Part shown: one piece after another, positions 1 through 6,268 of the stretch | Layout: the number at the start of each line of letters is the position of its first letter | How positions within the stretch are numbered: the first letter of the stretch is position 1 | Assembly (NCBI GenBank): GCA_016932895.1 | Contig: JAFGCA010000380.1 | Span: 1-6,613 of the forward strand | Length of the DNA: 6,613 bases | Origin: Sedimentisphaerales bacterium | GTDB taxonomy: Bacteria; Planctomycetota; Phycisphaerae; Sedimentisphaerales; SG8-4 | Direction of reading: 5' to 3' | Position numbers and translations under genes: made by a program | Notes under the pieces: model-generated | The model's database searches: none | What the model was told of the DNA's origin: nothing | What the model saw: only the letters and a program-made list of their open reading frames with translations

Positions 1-2832
1 GACCACAACACGCCGAACCTGATAGTCAGTCCGGACAAAGGACTCTGGCACTGCATGGCCTGCGGCCTTGCAGGCAACTGCATTCAGTTCGTTCAGAAAT
101 ACGACGGCGTGAGCTTCCGCCACGCCTTCGAGATCCTCAACGAGGGCCCGGCGGCCTATTCGGCCCCGGAGAACCATCCGAACCGGTGGGGGACCGACGA
201 AGCGACGCGGCCCATGAAGCGGACCACGGTCCGCCGTCTCGACAGTCCACTCAAACCGGATGCGGAAGATGTCGAGTTGCTTGACCAGGTCGTGGACTAT
301 TACCACGAGCGTCTGCTCAAGACGCCGCTGGCTCTTGAGTATCTCAAGAGCCGCGGCCTCTATCACGAAGAAGCCATTGAACGCTTTAGACTCGGCTATG
401 CCGACCGGACTCTCGGTCTGCGGTTGCCCGAACGCAACCGCAAAGAAGGCAAAGCCATCCGTGAACGCCTGATCAAGCTCGGCCTGATCCGCGAAACCGG
501 ACACGAACACTTCAACGGCTCCGTAATCGTGCCTGTCTTCGACGAGCACGGCCACGTCGCCGAAATGTACGGACGCAAGAACCGGAAAGTCACACCGCCG
601 AGCCTGCCCCATCTTTACCTGCCCGGGCCGCATGCCGGAATATGGAACGTCGAGGCCCTGGCCGGGCCCGACGTTATCCTCTGCGAGGCCCCGTTCGATG
701 CCCTGACCTTTTGGGTCAACGGGATCCGGAACGTCACGTTCACCTTCGGCAACGAAGGCTTCCCAAAGTATCTGTTCGACGCGTTGCTCTCGCACCGCGT
801 CAAACGTGTCCACCTTGCCTATGACGCCGACAAATCCGGCGAACGAGCCGCCAAACGCGACACCGAACGCCTTTCGGCGCACGGCATTCAAGTCTACCGC
901 GTCAAGTTCCCCTGGGGCATGGACGTGAACGACTATGCCCTCAAAGTCACTCCTGCCGCGAAGTCTCTCCGTGTCGCCGTCGACTCCGCCGAATGGGTCG
1001 GGGGCAAAGTCGACGCGCCGCGCTCTACACGCACGGGCGCGCCCACGTCTTCTAATGAATCTTTAGCTGCTAATAAGTTAGCTGCTGAGTTCTCGTCCTC
1101 CGAAGCCCCGAGCCCCGGCGAGAAGGCGAAGGAGGAAGCTGCTAATGAAAAATCTGAATCCGTGCCGTCCGAGAAATCCGTGGTCGAACCTTCCCCGACG
1201 CTCACCAGGCAAGGCGAATACCACACCTTGACGCTCGGCAAACGACACTACCGTGTCGGCGGCCTGGACAAGAACAACAGCCTTGAAGTCCTGAAAGTCG
1301 CTGTCCGAATCCGCTACGAAGAGAACTTCCATCTCGACAGTTTCGACATGACACGCGACGGCGAACGCCGCCGCTTCATTGAACGCGCAGCCGAGGAAAC
1401 CGGACTTGAAAAGGAACTTATCAAGCGCGATCTCGGACGCTTACTGCTTGCGCTCGAAGAAGCGCAGCAGCAGCGTCTCAACGCCGCTGTCGAGACCGGA
1501 CACGACAAGACTCCCGACATGACGGCAGACGAACGATCCGACGCTTTTGCCTTCCTGAAAGCATCGGACCTTGTGAAAAAGATCAACGCGGCATTCGACG
1601 ACTACGGCCTGGTCGGCGAACACTCAAAACGTTTAGCCGCCTACCTCTCCTGCACATCGCGGCTTCTGGACAAGCCGCTTGCCGTAATCATCCAGAGCAG
1701 CACGGCTGCGGGCAAGACAGCCCTCATGGAGGCCGTGCTTGCCATGTTCCCGGAGGAAGAACGTGTCAAGTACTCCGCCATGACCGGACAGAGCCTGTTC
1801 TACCTGGGCGAGACCGACCTCAAACACAAGATACTCGCCATAGTCGAGGAAGAGGGAGCCGAGAAGGCCAGCTACGCCCTCAAGCTCTTGCAGAGCGAAG
1901 GTGAACTCACCATCGCCTCAACCGGCAAGAATCCTCAGACCGGCCGCATGGAAACGCAGGAATACCATGTTGAAGGCCCAGTCATGATCTTCCTGACCAC
2001 CACAGCGATCGAGATCGACGAGGAGTTACAAAACCGTTGCCTCATGCTCACTGTGGACGAATCCCGGGAACAGACCGAGCGTATCCACGCCCTGCAGCGC
2101 AAAGAACGAACCCTTGAAGGTCTGCGTATTCGCAAGAAACGCAAACGCCTCTTGACGTTGCTCCGCAACGCCCAGCGGCTCTTGCAGCCGGTCGACGTGG
2201 TGAACCCCTGGGCGGATCAACTCACCTTCACTACCGAACGGACCCGCACCCGCCGCGACAATCTGAAATACCTTGGCCTGATCGAAGCCATCACCCTGCT
2301 TCACCAGTACCAGCGGCGCAGGGAGAAAGACGAAGACGACAGCCCCTTTATCCGCGTAACGCTCGACGATATCGCCCTTGCGAATCAGCTCGCGCCCGAG
2401 CTTCTCGGACGCTCGCTTGACGAACTCCCGCCGCAGACACGGCACGCATACGAAGCGGTCAAACAGATCGTCCTGGAACAATGCGACGAACAGAAGATCG
2501 AGCAACGCTTCGCTTTCTTTAGCCGCAAGGATCTCCGGGAACGGCTTGGCTGGAGTCTTACGCAAGTGCGCGTTCATCTCGAACGCCTCCGGCAGTTCGA
2601 GTACATCACAGCCCGTTACGGCAGACCGGGCAGCGCGTTCCAGTACGAGCTTCTCACCGACTGCCGGGAGCCCAGCGGCCATGTGCATATCGGGTTGCTG
2701 GACGTTGAAAAGTTACGGGTACGACGACAACCTGACGGGAAAATCGAGAGGGTGACGGAGGGGTGGCGGGGTGCCCCCCGTCAGGTTCAAACCGTTGCGG
2801 AACCTGCACTTGCGGCCAACCTGACGGCCTGA
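1..2832 (+). CDS. CHC2/TOPRIM DnaG-type primase fused to a P-loop ATPase and winged helix (5' end outside window)
   Basis: Probable primase-helicase of a mobile element, making primers and perhaps opening DNA for element replication. The reading frame is open from base 1, so the ATG at 55 lies inside the protein. Counting residues from base 1 (943 visible): residues 1-31 are the second half of a CHC2 zinc finger (TPNLIVSP, then Cys18 and Cys21 in WHCMACG); its first Cys and His would lie just upstream. A DnaG-like catalytic region follows, with a TOPRIM domain at about 225-315 (Glu229, Asp275 and Asp277 in AYDADKSGERAA). Residues about 320-400 are a charged, low-complexity linker. An ATPase domain has a Walker A variant SSTAAGKT (566-573, Lys572), acidic Walker B-like ILAIVEEE ending at 618 and a later ELQNR that may supply an arginine finger. 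Near the C terminus FSRKDLRERLGWS...VHLERL looks like a winged helix. The primase domains are clear; helicase activity is inferred. The stop is 47 bases before the recombinase start. Confidence 0.9.
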   Translation, partial: DHNTPNLIVSPDKGLWHCMACGLAGNCIQFVQKYDGVSFRHAFEILNEGPAAYSAPENHPNRWGTDEATRPMKRTTVRRLDSPLKPDAEDVELLDQVVDYYHERLLKTPLALEYLKSRGLYHEEAIERFRLGYADRTLGLRLPERNRKEGKAIRERLIKLGLIRETGHEHFNGSVIVPVFDEHGHVAEMYGRKNRKVTPPSLPHLYLPGPHAGIWNVEALAGPDVILCEAPFDALTFWVNGIRNVTFTFGNEGFPKYLFDALLSHRVKRVHLAYDADKSGERAAKRDTERLSAHGIQVYRVKFPWGMDVNDYALKVTPAAKSLRVAVDSAEWVGGKVDAPRSTRTGAPTSSNESLAANKLAAEFSSSEAPSPGEKAKEEAANEKSESVPSEKSVVEPSPTLTRQGEYHTLTLGKRHYRVGGLDKNNSLEVLKVAVRIRYEENFHLDSFDMTRDGERRRFIERAAEETGLEKELIKRDLGRLLLALEEAQQQRLNAAVETGHDKTPDMTADERSDAFAFLKASDLVKKINAAFDDYGLVGEHSKRLAAYLSCTSRLLDKPLAVIIQSSTAAGKTALMEAVLAMFPEEERVKYSAMTGQSLFYLGETDLKHKILAIVEEEGAEKASYALKLLQSEGELTIASTGKNPQTGRMETQEYHVEGPVMIFLTTTAIEIDEELQNRCLMLTVDESREQTERIHALQRKERTLEGLRIRKKRKRLLTLLRNAQRLLQPVDVVNPWADQLTFTTERTRTRRDNLKYLGLIEAITLLHQYQRRREKDEDDSPFIRVTLDDIALANQLAPELLGRSLDELPPQTRHAYEAVKQIVLEQCDEQKIEQRFAFFSRKDLRERLGWSLTQVRVHLERLRQFEYITARYGRPGSAFQYELLTDCREPSGHVHIGLLDVEKLRVRRQPDGKIERVTEGWRGAPRQVQTVAEPALAANLTA

Positions 2833-2836
2833 CGGG
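2729..2836. repeat. Four-copy CCTGACGG-core repeat cluster (three direct, one inverted)
   Basis: AACCTGACGGG occurs at 2729-2739, its exact reverse complement CCCGTCAGGTT at 2777-2787, AACCTGACGG at 2818-2827 and CCTGACGGG at 2828-2836. The inverted copy can pair perfectly with the first (11 bp), the third (10 bp) or the fourth (9 bp), so alternative hairpins are possible. The cluster covers the last codons of the primase-helicase (NLT encoded twice) and runs up to the leader of the recombinase gene. It could be a binding site for an element protein, an iteron-like site, or an RNA switch between the two genes. The repeats are seen directly; the role is inference. Confidence 0.75.
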
Positions 2837-2860
2837 CAAAGCACATCTGGACCCACCCGG

Positions 2861-2867
2861 AAAGGAG
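2861..2867 (+). promoter_or_regulatory. Ribosome binding site that decides the recombinase start
   Basis: AAAGGAG lies 12 bases before the ATG at 2880. The spacing is slightly long, but no comparable site precedes the in-frame GTG at 2763, and the 39 residues that start would add (Cys, Gly and Pro rich) overlap the primase gene and the CCTGACGG repeats. Confidence 0.6.
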
Positions 2868-2879
2868 CATCGTACACGT

Positions 2880-3929
2880 ATGCCACGCGACGGATATCAT
2901 GCAGTGCGCTGGATGCGCCAGCGCAGCAAGACCAAACGAGGCGGCAACGAGCCGCCCGACGACGGTCTTGACCACAGCAAGGCCACGCTTGCCGCCCACG
3001 TGGACGATTATCTCGAAGACATGCGCGTGCACAACCGCACACCCGACGCCATCGAGAGCCGACACAACGAACTCCGTCCGTTCCTACGCTGGGCCGACGA
3101 ACGCGGCCTGTTCTATCCCGACCAAGTGACACGCACGATCCTTGAAAGTTATCAGCGTTGGCTCTGGCGGTATCGGAAGAAGAACGGCAAGCCCCTGGGC
3201 ATATCCACGCAACGCGCGCGCCTGGGCGCGCTCAAATACCTGTTCTCGTGGCTCTGCCGCAAGCACGTGCTCGAAGCCAATCCCGCAAGTGAGATCGAGC
3301 CGCCACGCGCCGAGAAACGGCTTCCCGTAGAAGCCTTGTCTCTTTCGGAAGTCGAGACGATACTCAGCATGCCCGACATTACCGATCCCCTGGGGATCCG
3401 GGACCGCGCCATGCTCGAACTGTTCTACTCGACCGGCATCCGCCGGTCTGAACTTGCCCGGCTTCAAATCGCGGATATGAACCGCGAGAAGAAACTCCTG
3501 GCGATCCGACTCGGCAAAGGCAACAAAGACCGCGTTGTGCCTGTCGGCACACGCGCCCTGCAATGGGTTGAGAAATATCTCGAAGACGTGCGCCCGTTAC
3601 TCGTGATCAATCCGGATGCACAAGCCCTGTTCCTCAGCGGCTACGGTGAAGACTTCAACCCGGACGTGCTCGGCCGCAAGGTCGTTCAGTACATCGAGAA
3701 ATCCAACGTCGGCCGCAAAGGCGGGGCGCACTTGCTACGCCACACGTGCGCCACCCACATGCTTGAGGGCGGGGCAGACATCCGCTACATACAGCAGCTT
3801 CTCGGTCACGAAAAACTCGAAACCACCGCCATCTATACCGAAGTCAGCATCATCCAACTTCAAGCCGTGCATGCCCGTTGTCACCCAGCGGAAACCGGCG
3901 GCAAGCCGGAAGAAAAACCTTCCCATTAG
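2880..3929 (+). CDS. Tyrosine recombinase / XerC-XerD-like integrase
   Basis: Site-specific recombinase of 349 residues that would cut and rejoin DNA through a covalent 3'-phosphotyrosine intermediate, probably integrating and excising the element. The N-terminal region (about 35-125, AAHVDDYLEDMRVHN...) fits the helical core-binding domain. The catalytic domain (about 155-330) has all six expected residues: Arg188 in TGIRRSEL, Lys213 in GKGNKDR, His284 and Arg287 in HLLRHTCATHM, His310 in LLGHEKLE and the nucleophile Tyr319 in TAIYTEV. Length and spacing fit an intact XerC/D-type enzyme. The start at 2880 is chosen for its ribosome binding site. It lies 47 bases after the primase-helicase stop on the same strand, so the two are likely cotranscribed. 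The family is secure; the exact target is unknown. It is unlikely to be the host chromosome-dimer resolvase, because of its mobile-element neighbours. Confidence 0.93.
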   Translation: MPRDGYHAVRWMRQRSKTKRGGNEPPDDGLDHSKATLAAHVDDYLEDMRVHNRTPDAIESRHNELRPFLRWADERGLFYPDQVTRTILESYQRWLWRYRKKNGKPLGISTQRARLGALKYLFSWLCRKHVLEANPASEIEPPRAEKRLPVEALSLSEVETILSMPDITDPLGIRDRAMLELFYSTGIRRSELARLQIADMNREKKLLAIRLGKGNKDRVVPVGTRALQWVEKYLEDVRPLLVINPDAQALFLSGYGEDFNPDVLGRKVVQYIEKSNVGRKGGAHLLRHTCATHMLEGGADIRYIQQLLGHEKLETTAIYTEVSIIQLQAVHARCHPAETGGKPEEKPSH

Positions 3930-3935
3930 CCGCAG

Positions 3936-3960
3936 AATCTGTTACTCTCCGGGACAGATT
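3936..3960. other. Inverted repeat after the recombinase; candidate recombination site
   Basis: AATCTGT (3936-3942) and ACAGATT (3954-3960) are perfect inverted arms around an 11-nt spacer, beginning 6 bases after the recombinase stop codon. Tyrosine recombinases often act on inverted arms around a short core next to their own gene, so this could be an attachment site. The arms are shorter than the usual 9-13 bp. No T-run follows, so a Rho-independent terminator is not supported. Nothing else in the window proves the role. Confidence 0.4.
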
Positions 3961-3972
3961 TACAGCTAAATC

Positions 3973-4719
3973 ATGATGACCACTTTACAAGAAAAGTTGC
4001 CCTTGGCGAAGGCAGACCCCCGGTCGAAAAACCGTGTCGGGGGGTCCGGAAGCCAAACGCACACCTGCACCTGGTCTGTGCCGTCGCAAGTGCCTGAAAC
4101 CACGTCGGAAACATCGGTTACCGTTACAATAACCGTGTCGGGTATGCCTTTTTGGCCATCCAGAGATCCGGCCGGGGAACGACGATTTGCGATTCCACAT
4201 TTGTACATCTTCAGGCCGGGCTCCAAGAATACGTCGTGGGTTCGAGCCCCCCATCTTGCTGGGGATTCCGTTCGCCACGGTTATGGGACAACTTGGTGTG
4301 ATGTGGATTCCGGCGAAATGAAGACAAGCGTCCCCAAAGAATTGTGTGCCGGGAATTGTGTTCAGGCGCATGAAGATGCCCATGCGAGTTACAATAAGTC
4401 ATGCTGCAAGAATTATTCCTTGTGCGTGGCCAAGAACGGGGCTGACGCGTGCGAGCGGGCATACGACGGGTGGTGGGACGATCCAGGCCAGGATGCGTTC
4501 GACGAGCAGCAGGCTTACAAGGCTTCGGTCGAATGCCTCAACAAGCTGACGGACGAAAAGTGCTGCTACAAGAATGCCAAGCATGGAAGCGGTACAACCG
4601 ACGATTGCTGCGCAAAGCTTCAAGAAGAATTGTTGGAGTCCATCTGGATGTACATCGAACTGGGAAAGACGGCTCAGGAAAAACCATGTCCATTCACCGA
4701 TTCGGGAGACATCAAGTAA
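3973..4719 (+). CDS. Cysteine-rich protein with HEDAH zincin-like motif; probable orphan Rhs-type C-terminal toxin
   Basis: Open frame of 248 residues with no recognised family name. Residues 60-69 read FWPSRDPAGE, followed by HLYIF; this resembles the end of the Rhs core (SRDPxGE..NLYxF), where polymorphic toxin tips are attached. The C-terminal half, about 110-248, has 13 cysteines including three CC pairs, and residues 133-137 are HEDAH, matching the HExxH zinc-binding motif of metallopeptidases. Glu178 in FDEQQAY could be a third zinc ligand. Many cysteines suggest an exported, disulfide-bonded domain, but no signal peptide is seen, as expected if it was once the tip of a larger Rhs protein. 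No ribosome binding site precedes 3973, so the start is uncertain and the first 55 residues may not be coding; ATG 4318 is an internal alternative. The next gene overlaps its 3' end. Toxin function is inference. Confidence 0.6.
   Translation: MMTTLQEKLPLAKADPRSKNRVGGSGSQTHTCTWSVPSQVPETTSETSVTVTITVSGMPFWPSRDPAGERRFAIPHLYIFRPGSKNTSWVRAPHLAGDSVRHGYGTTWCDVDSGEMKTSVPKELCAGNCVQAHEDAHASYNKSCCKNYSLCVAKNGADACERAYDGWWDDPGQDAFDEQQAYKASVECLNKLTDEKCCYKNAKHGSGTTDDCCAKLQEELLESIWMYIELGKTAQEKPCPFTDSGDIK
4015..4046. repeat. Hairpin GACCCCC/GGGGGTC
   Basis: GACCCCC (4015-4021) pairs perfectly with GGGGGTC (4040-4046), and inside it GGT (4022-4024) can pair with ACC (4031-4033), leaving a 6-nt loop. It sits early in the doubtful N-terminal part of the HEDAH gene. 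There is no T-run, so a terminator is not supported. Confidence 0.45.
4030..4142 (+). repeat. Direct repeat of AACCGTGTCGGG, 101 bases apart
   Basis: The 12-mer AACCGTGTCGGG is at 4030-4041 and again at 4131-4142. The two copies fall in different reading frames of the surrounding open frame, so they are not a protein repeat. They may mark a rearranged junction between the recombinase gene and the cargo, or be chance. Confidence 0.4.
4676..4680 (+). promoter_or_regulatory. Ribosome binding site for the lipoprotein gene, inside the upstream gene
   Basis: AGGAA followed by three more A residues lies 5 bases before ATG 4686. It favours 4686 as the start over the in-frame ATG at 4734, which has no visible Shine-Dalgarno sequence but would be coupled to the upstream stop 14 bases away. 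Confidence 0.45.
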
Positions 4720-5228
4720 ATCACCCTCTGGCGATGCGGTTCCTTGAGCGGGCGGTTATTTCGTCGTCGCTGTTCTTGCTTTTGCTCGCATCTTGCGCAT
4801 CGTGTGTCTCTGTGTCTGGTGAGTTACCATCCAGTTGGCATGTCTCCCGGCGCCAACTCAAGTCTCTTGAGGGCGTGATACGGAAGTATGCCTACTCTCA
4901 TTTCAGTGATGAATGCCCCAGATCTGATGAAGGGTTGCCGGGTCAACGAGTTCGGCGACTGACGGGAATGGGGCAGGATGACAGCGCGGTTTGTGAAGTT
5001 CCCGCCAAGTTTTCTATCGAGGACATTCCGTTTGAGCAGTATAAACGGCAGGCCGAAGGTTTTTTTATCGGTGGCCGCAAAGCGGTACGCGTCAGATTCT
5101 TCGATCCTGCGAAGTTTCCTGAGCCCGAGAGCAGGGCATCGATGCGAGGTGGTTACCCCCAGTACTTTGTTCTGACAATCGACTGGATTGACAAAAGGGT
5201 CATCCATCACTACGCACATGAGCTATGA
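4686..5228 (+). CDS. Small lipoprotein; candidate immunity protein for the upstream HEDAH protein
   Basis: Product of 180 residues from ATG 4686, or 164 from ATG 4734. From the second Met the sequence is a classic lipoprotein signal: MRFLER, then a hydrophobic stretch (VISSSLFLLLLAS) ending in lipobox L-A-S-C, with the modified cysteine at residue 21 of the short form (37 of the long). The mature part is about 144 residues with no recognised catalytic motif; it ends in YFVLTIDWIDKRVIHHYAHEL, a beta-strand-like tail seen in many small hypothetical exported proteins. It overlaps the previous gene by 34 bases if 4686 is used, so the two are translated together. An anchored periplasmic partner next to a secreted metallopeptidase-like toxin suggests an immunity role, but no homology supports it directly. 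The ribosome binding site favours 4686; the signal peptide is more typical from 4734. Confidence 0.7.
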   Translation: MSIHRFGRHQVNHPLAMRFLERAVISSSLFLLLLASCASCVSVSGELPSSWHVSRRQLKSLEGVIRKYAYSHFSDECPRSDEGLPGQRVRRLTGMGQDDSAVCEVPAKFSIEDIPFEQYKRQAEGFFIGGRKAVRVRFFDPAKFPEPESRASMRGGYPQYFVLTIDWIDKRVIHHYAHEL

Positions 5229-5497
5229 GGCCGTAAGTGTTCAGTTCCAAATTAACATCGGTGTTTTTCCCTAATTGTCATCGCGTGATTTCCGCGTAAT
5301 TCCCCGTAAGGTCTCAAAATTGATCCGGTGGGTTTGGGGCGATGAAACGGGGCCGGAGTGATGGTTGAGCAGGCGGAAAGTCGTCCGTCACAACGGCGAA
5401 AATGGGACTGCGGGGGTGGAATGGCCTGGAAACGACGGGATTTGGGCACAGTGCATGTGTTGTGGTTGATGTTTGACGCCGGAATAGAATCAGCCGA
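5229..5497. other. Non-coding spacer between cargo genes and transposase remnant
   Basis: No open frame here has a plausible start, ribosome binding site or recognisable protein. A tandem imperfect 11-mer is present: CGCGTGATTTC (5282-5292) directly followed by CGCGTAATTCC (5293-5303). The downstream end of the insertion sequence should lie in this stretch, because the transposase terminates at 5498; a region around 5313-5330 (CAAAATTGATCCGG) is a weak candidate. The matching opposite end is missing, so it cannot be confirmed. No terminator with a T-run is evident. Confidence 0.5.
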
Positions 5498-5896
5498 TCA
5501 GGCGGCGTCTTTCTCGACGTGGTAGTGTCGGAGCAAGCCACCGAGATCTGATCGGCAGCGGACATCTTCAGGCAGTGCGGGCGCCTCCGGGTAATCGTAG
5601 CCAAGCGGAATTGTGTTGTCGATGCCTTGATGAGGCCGTTCACTGTTGTGATGTCGCTCGATTTTCTTGAGCGTACGGTACAACTGGCCTTCCCTGAAAA
5701 TGATCAGGTTGTCGAGCGTTTCGCGGGCTTCCCGGACAAAGCGTTCCGCATAGGCGTTGGCGTTGGGCGCATGAACGGGTGTGCGCTTGATCTCTATGCC
5801 CTGAGAACTGAGTATGGCGTCCATCGGGAGAAAGGTCGTGTCGCGGTCATGGACAATGAAGCGAGGTTTTTCAGGGTCGGACCTATCAACTAGCAT
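5498..5896 (-). pseudogene. C-terminal fragment of a DDE (rve integrase core) transposase
   Basis: The last 132 residues of an integrase-core transposase of the IS3/IS481-like superfamily. Visible are the second catalytic Asp (Asp17 in FIVHDRDTTF) and the catalytic Glu (Glu51 in APNANAYAERFVRE), with the usual spacing of about 34 residues, then the conserved HHNSERPHQGI and a tail GGLLRHYHVEKDAA typical of a transposase group common in Planctomycetes and related bacteria. The first catalytic Asp and the N-terminal helix-turn-helix are absent: an in-frame TAA lies four codons before the apparent Met, and the bases beyond encode nothing transposase-like. The element is therefore truncated near 5897-5912 and should be inactive. 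The ATG at 5896 is simply the first in the fragment, not a real start. Confidence 0.88.
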
Positions 5897-5954
5897 TTGG
5901 AATTCTGATTACCGCGCTTTGGTCGCAAAAGGCATCGTGTTTCGCCCCCTGCCA

Positions 5955-5978
5955 TGAACCGTGCTATGCTCTGGTTCA
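5955..5978. repeat. Inverted repeat TGAACC/GGTTCA
   Basis: Perfect 6-bp arms (5955-5960 and 5973-5978) around a 12-nt loop. First of the series of hairpins right of the transposase fragment; weak on its own. Confidence 0.4.
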
Positions 5979-5992
5979 CGGCCCGTTACCCT

Positions 5993-6016
5993 CGTTGCGG
6001 CCCTGATACCGCAACG
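5993..6016. repeat. Perfect 8-bp hairpin CGTTGCGG/CCGCAACG
   Basis: CGTTGCGG (5993-6000) and CCGCAACG (6009-6016) pair perfectly around the 8-nt loop CCCTGATA. GC-rich and likely stable in RNA or single-stranded DNA. No T-run on either side, so it is not a simple terminator. Confidence 0.6.
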
Positions 6017-6083
6017 CCCAAGCGGAACGCTCCCGTGAATGACACGCGGCGGGCGGTTCCTGACATGCTGTTTCCCCCGCCTT

Positions 6084-6179
6084 GGTTTTTCCCCCTGGAC
6101 CCCCTTTTCCTGCCTCGACAAGCTCGGCACCTTCGGGAGGCGCCCCCTTTCGAAAGGAATTCCACCAGGGGGAAAAACC
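6084..6179. repeat. Long palindromic element with 15-bp perfect arms
   Basis: GGTTTTTCCCCCTGG (6084-6098) is the exact reverse complement of CCAGGGGGAAAAACC (6165-6179). Further pairing nests inside: CCTTT (6103-6107) with AAAGG (6153-6157), GCCTC (6112-6116) with GAGGC (6137-6141), and AAG (6120-6122) with CTT (6131-6133). The whole 96-nt unit can fold into one long stem with internal loops. Such a unit could be a miniature inverted-repeat element, a REP-like palindrome or a structured RNA. No flanking target duplication is obvious. The arms are seen directly; the nature is inferred. Confidence 0.75.
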
Positions 6180-6185
6180 CATCCA

Positions 6186-6212
6186 CACGTGATGCCGCAA
6201 GCGGCAAACGTG
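6186..6212. repeat. Compact palindrome CACGT-TGCCGC-AA-GCGGCA-ACGTG
   Basis: TGCCGC (6193-6198) and GCGGCA (6201-6206) are perfect arms separated by AA, and outside them CACGT (6186-6190) pairs with ACGTG (6208-6212) after a 2x1 mismatch. With almost no loop it looks more like a dimeric protein-binding site on double-stranded DNA, although a cruciform is possible. It begins 6 bases after the 15-bp-arm palindrome. Confidence 0.55.
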
Positions 6213-6268
6213 GCCTTCGGCAGGGGGACACAGCACGGCCTTCGTTATGTTATAGATCGGCCGCCTTC

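Noticed and set aside
2026..2688. A 220-codon open frame on the - strand
   Set aside because: It lies entirely antisense to the primase-ATPase, has no recognisable motif or ribosome binding site, and is the expected shadow of GC-rich coding sequence.
2763..2879. Extension of the recombinase to the upstream GTG
   Set aside because: The extra residues overlap the end of the primase gene, look non-natural (Cys, Gly, Pro rich), and AAAGGAG points to the ATG at 2880.
3966..4226. An 86-codon - strand open frame opposite the HEDAH gene start
   Set aside because: No ribosome binding site or motif was found. The + strand reading carries the Rhs-like motif and stays open for 248 codons.
4160..4260. 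A tRNA gene around the GGGTTCGAGCCC sequence
   Set aside because: No acceptor stem pairs with the bases after the T-arm, the T-stem itself has a T-C mismatch, and no anticodon arm or CCA end is present.
5282..5303. Tandem 11-mer as a functional repeat
   Set aside because: Only two copies with two differences; kept as a note in the spacer entry because chance is a fair explanation.
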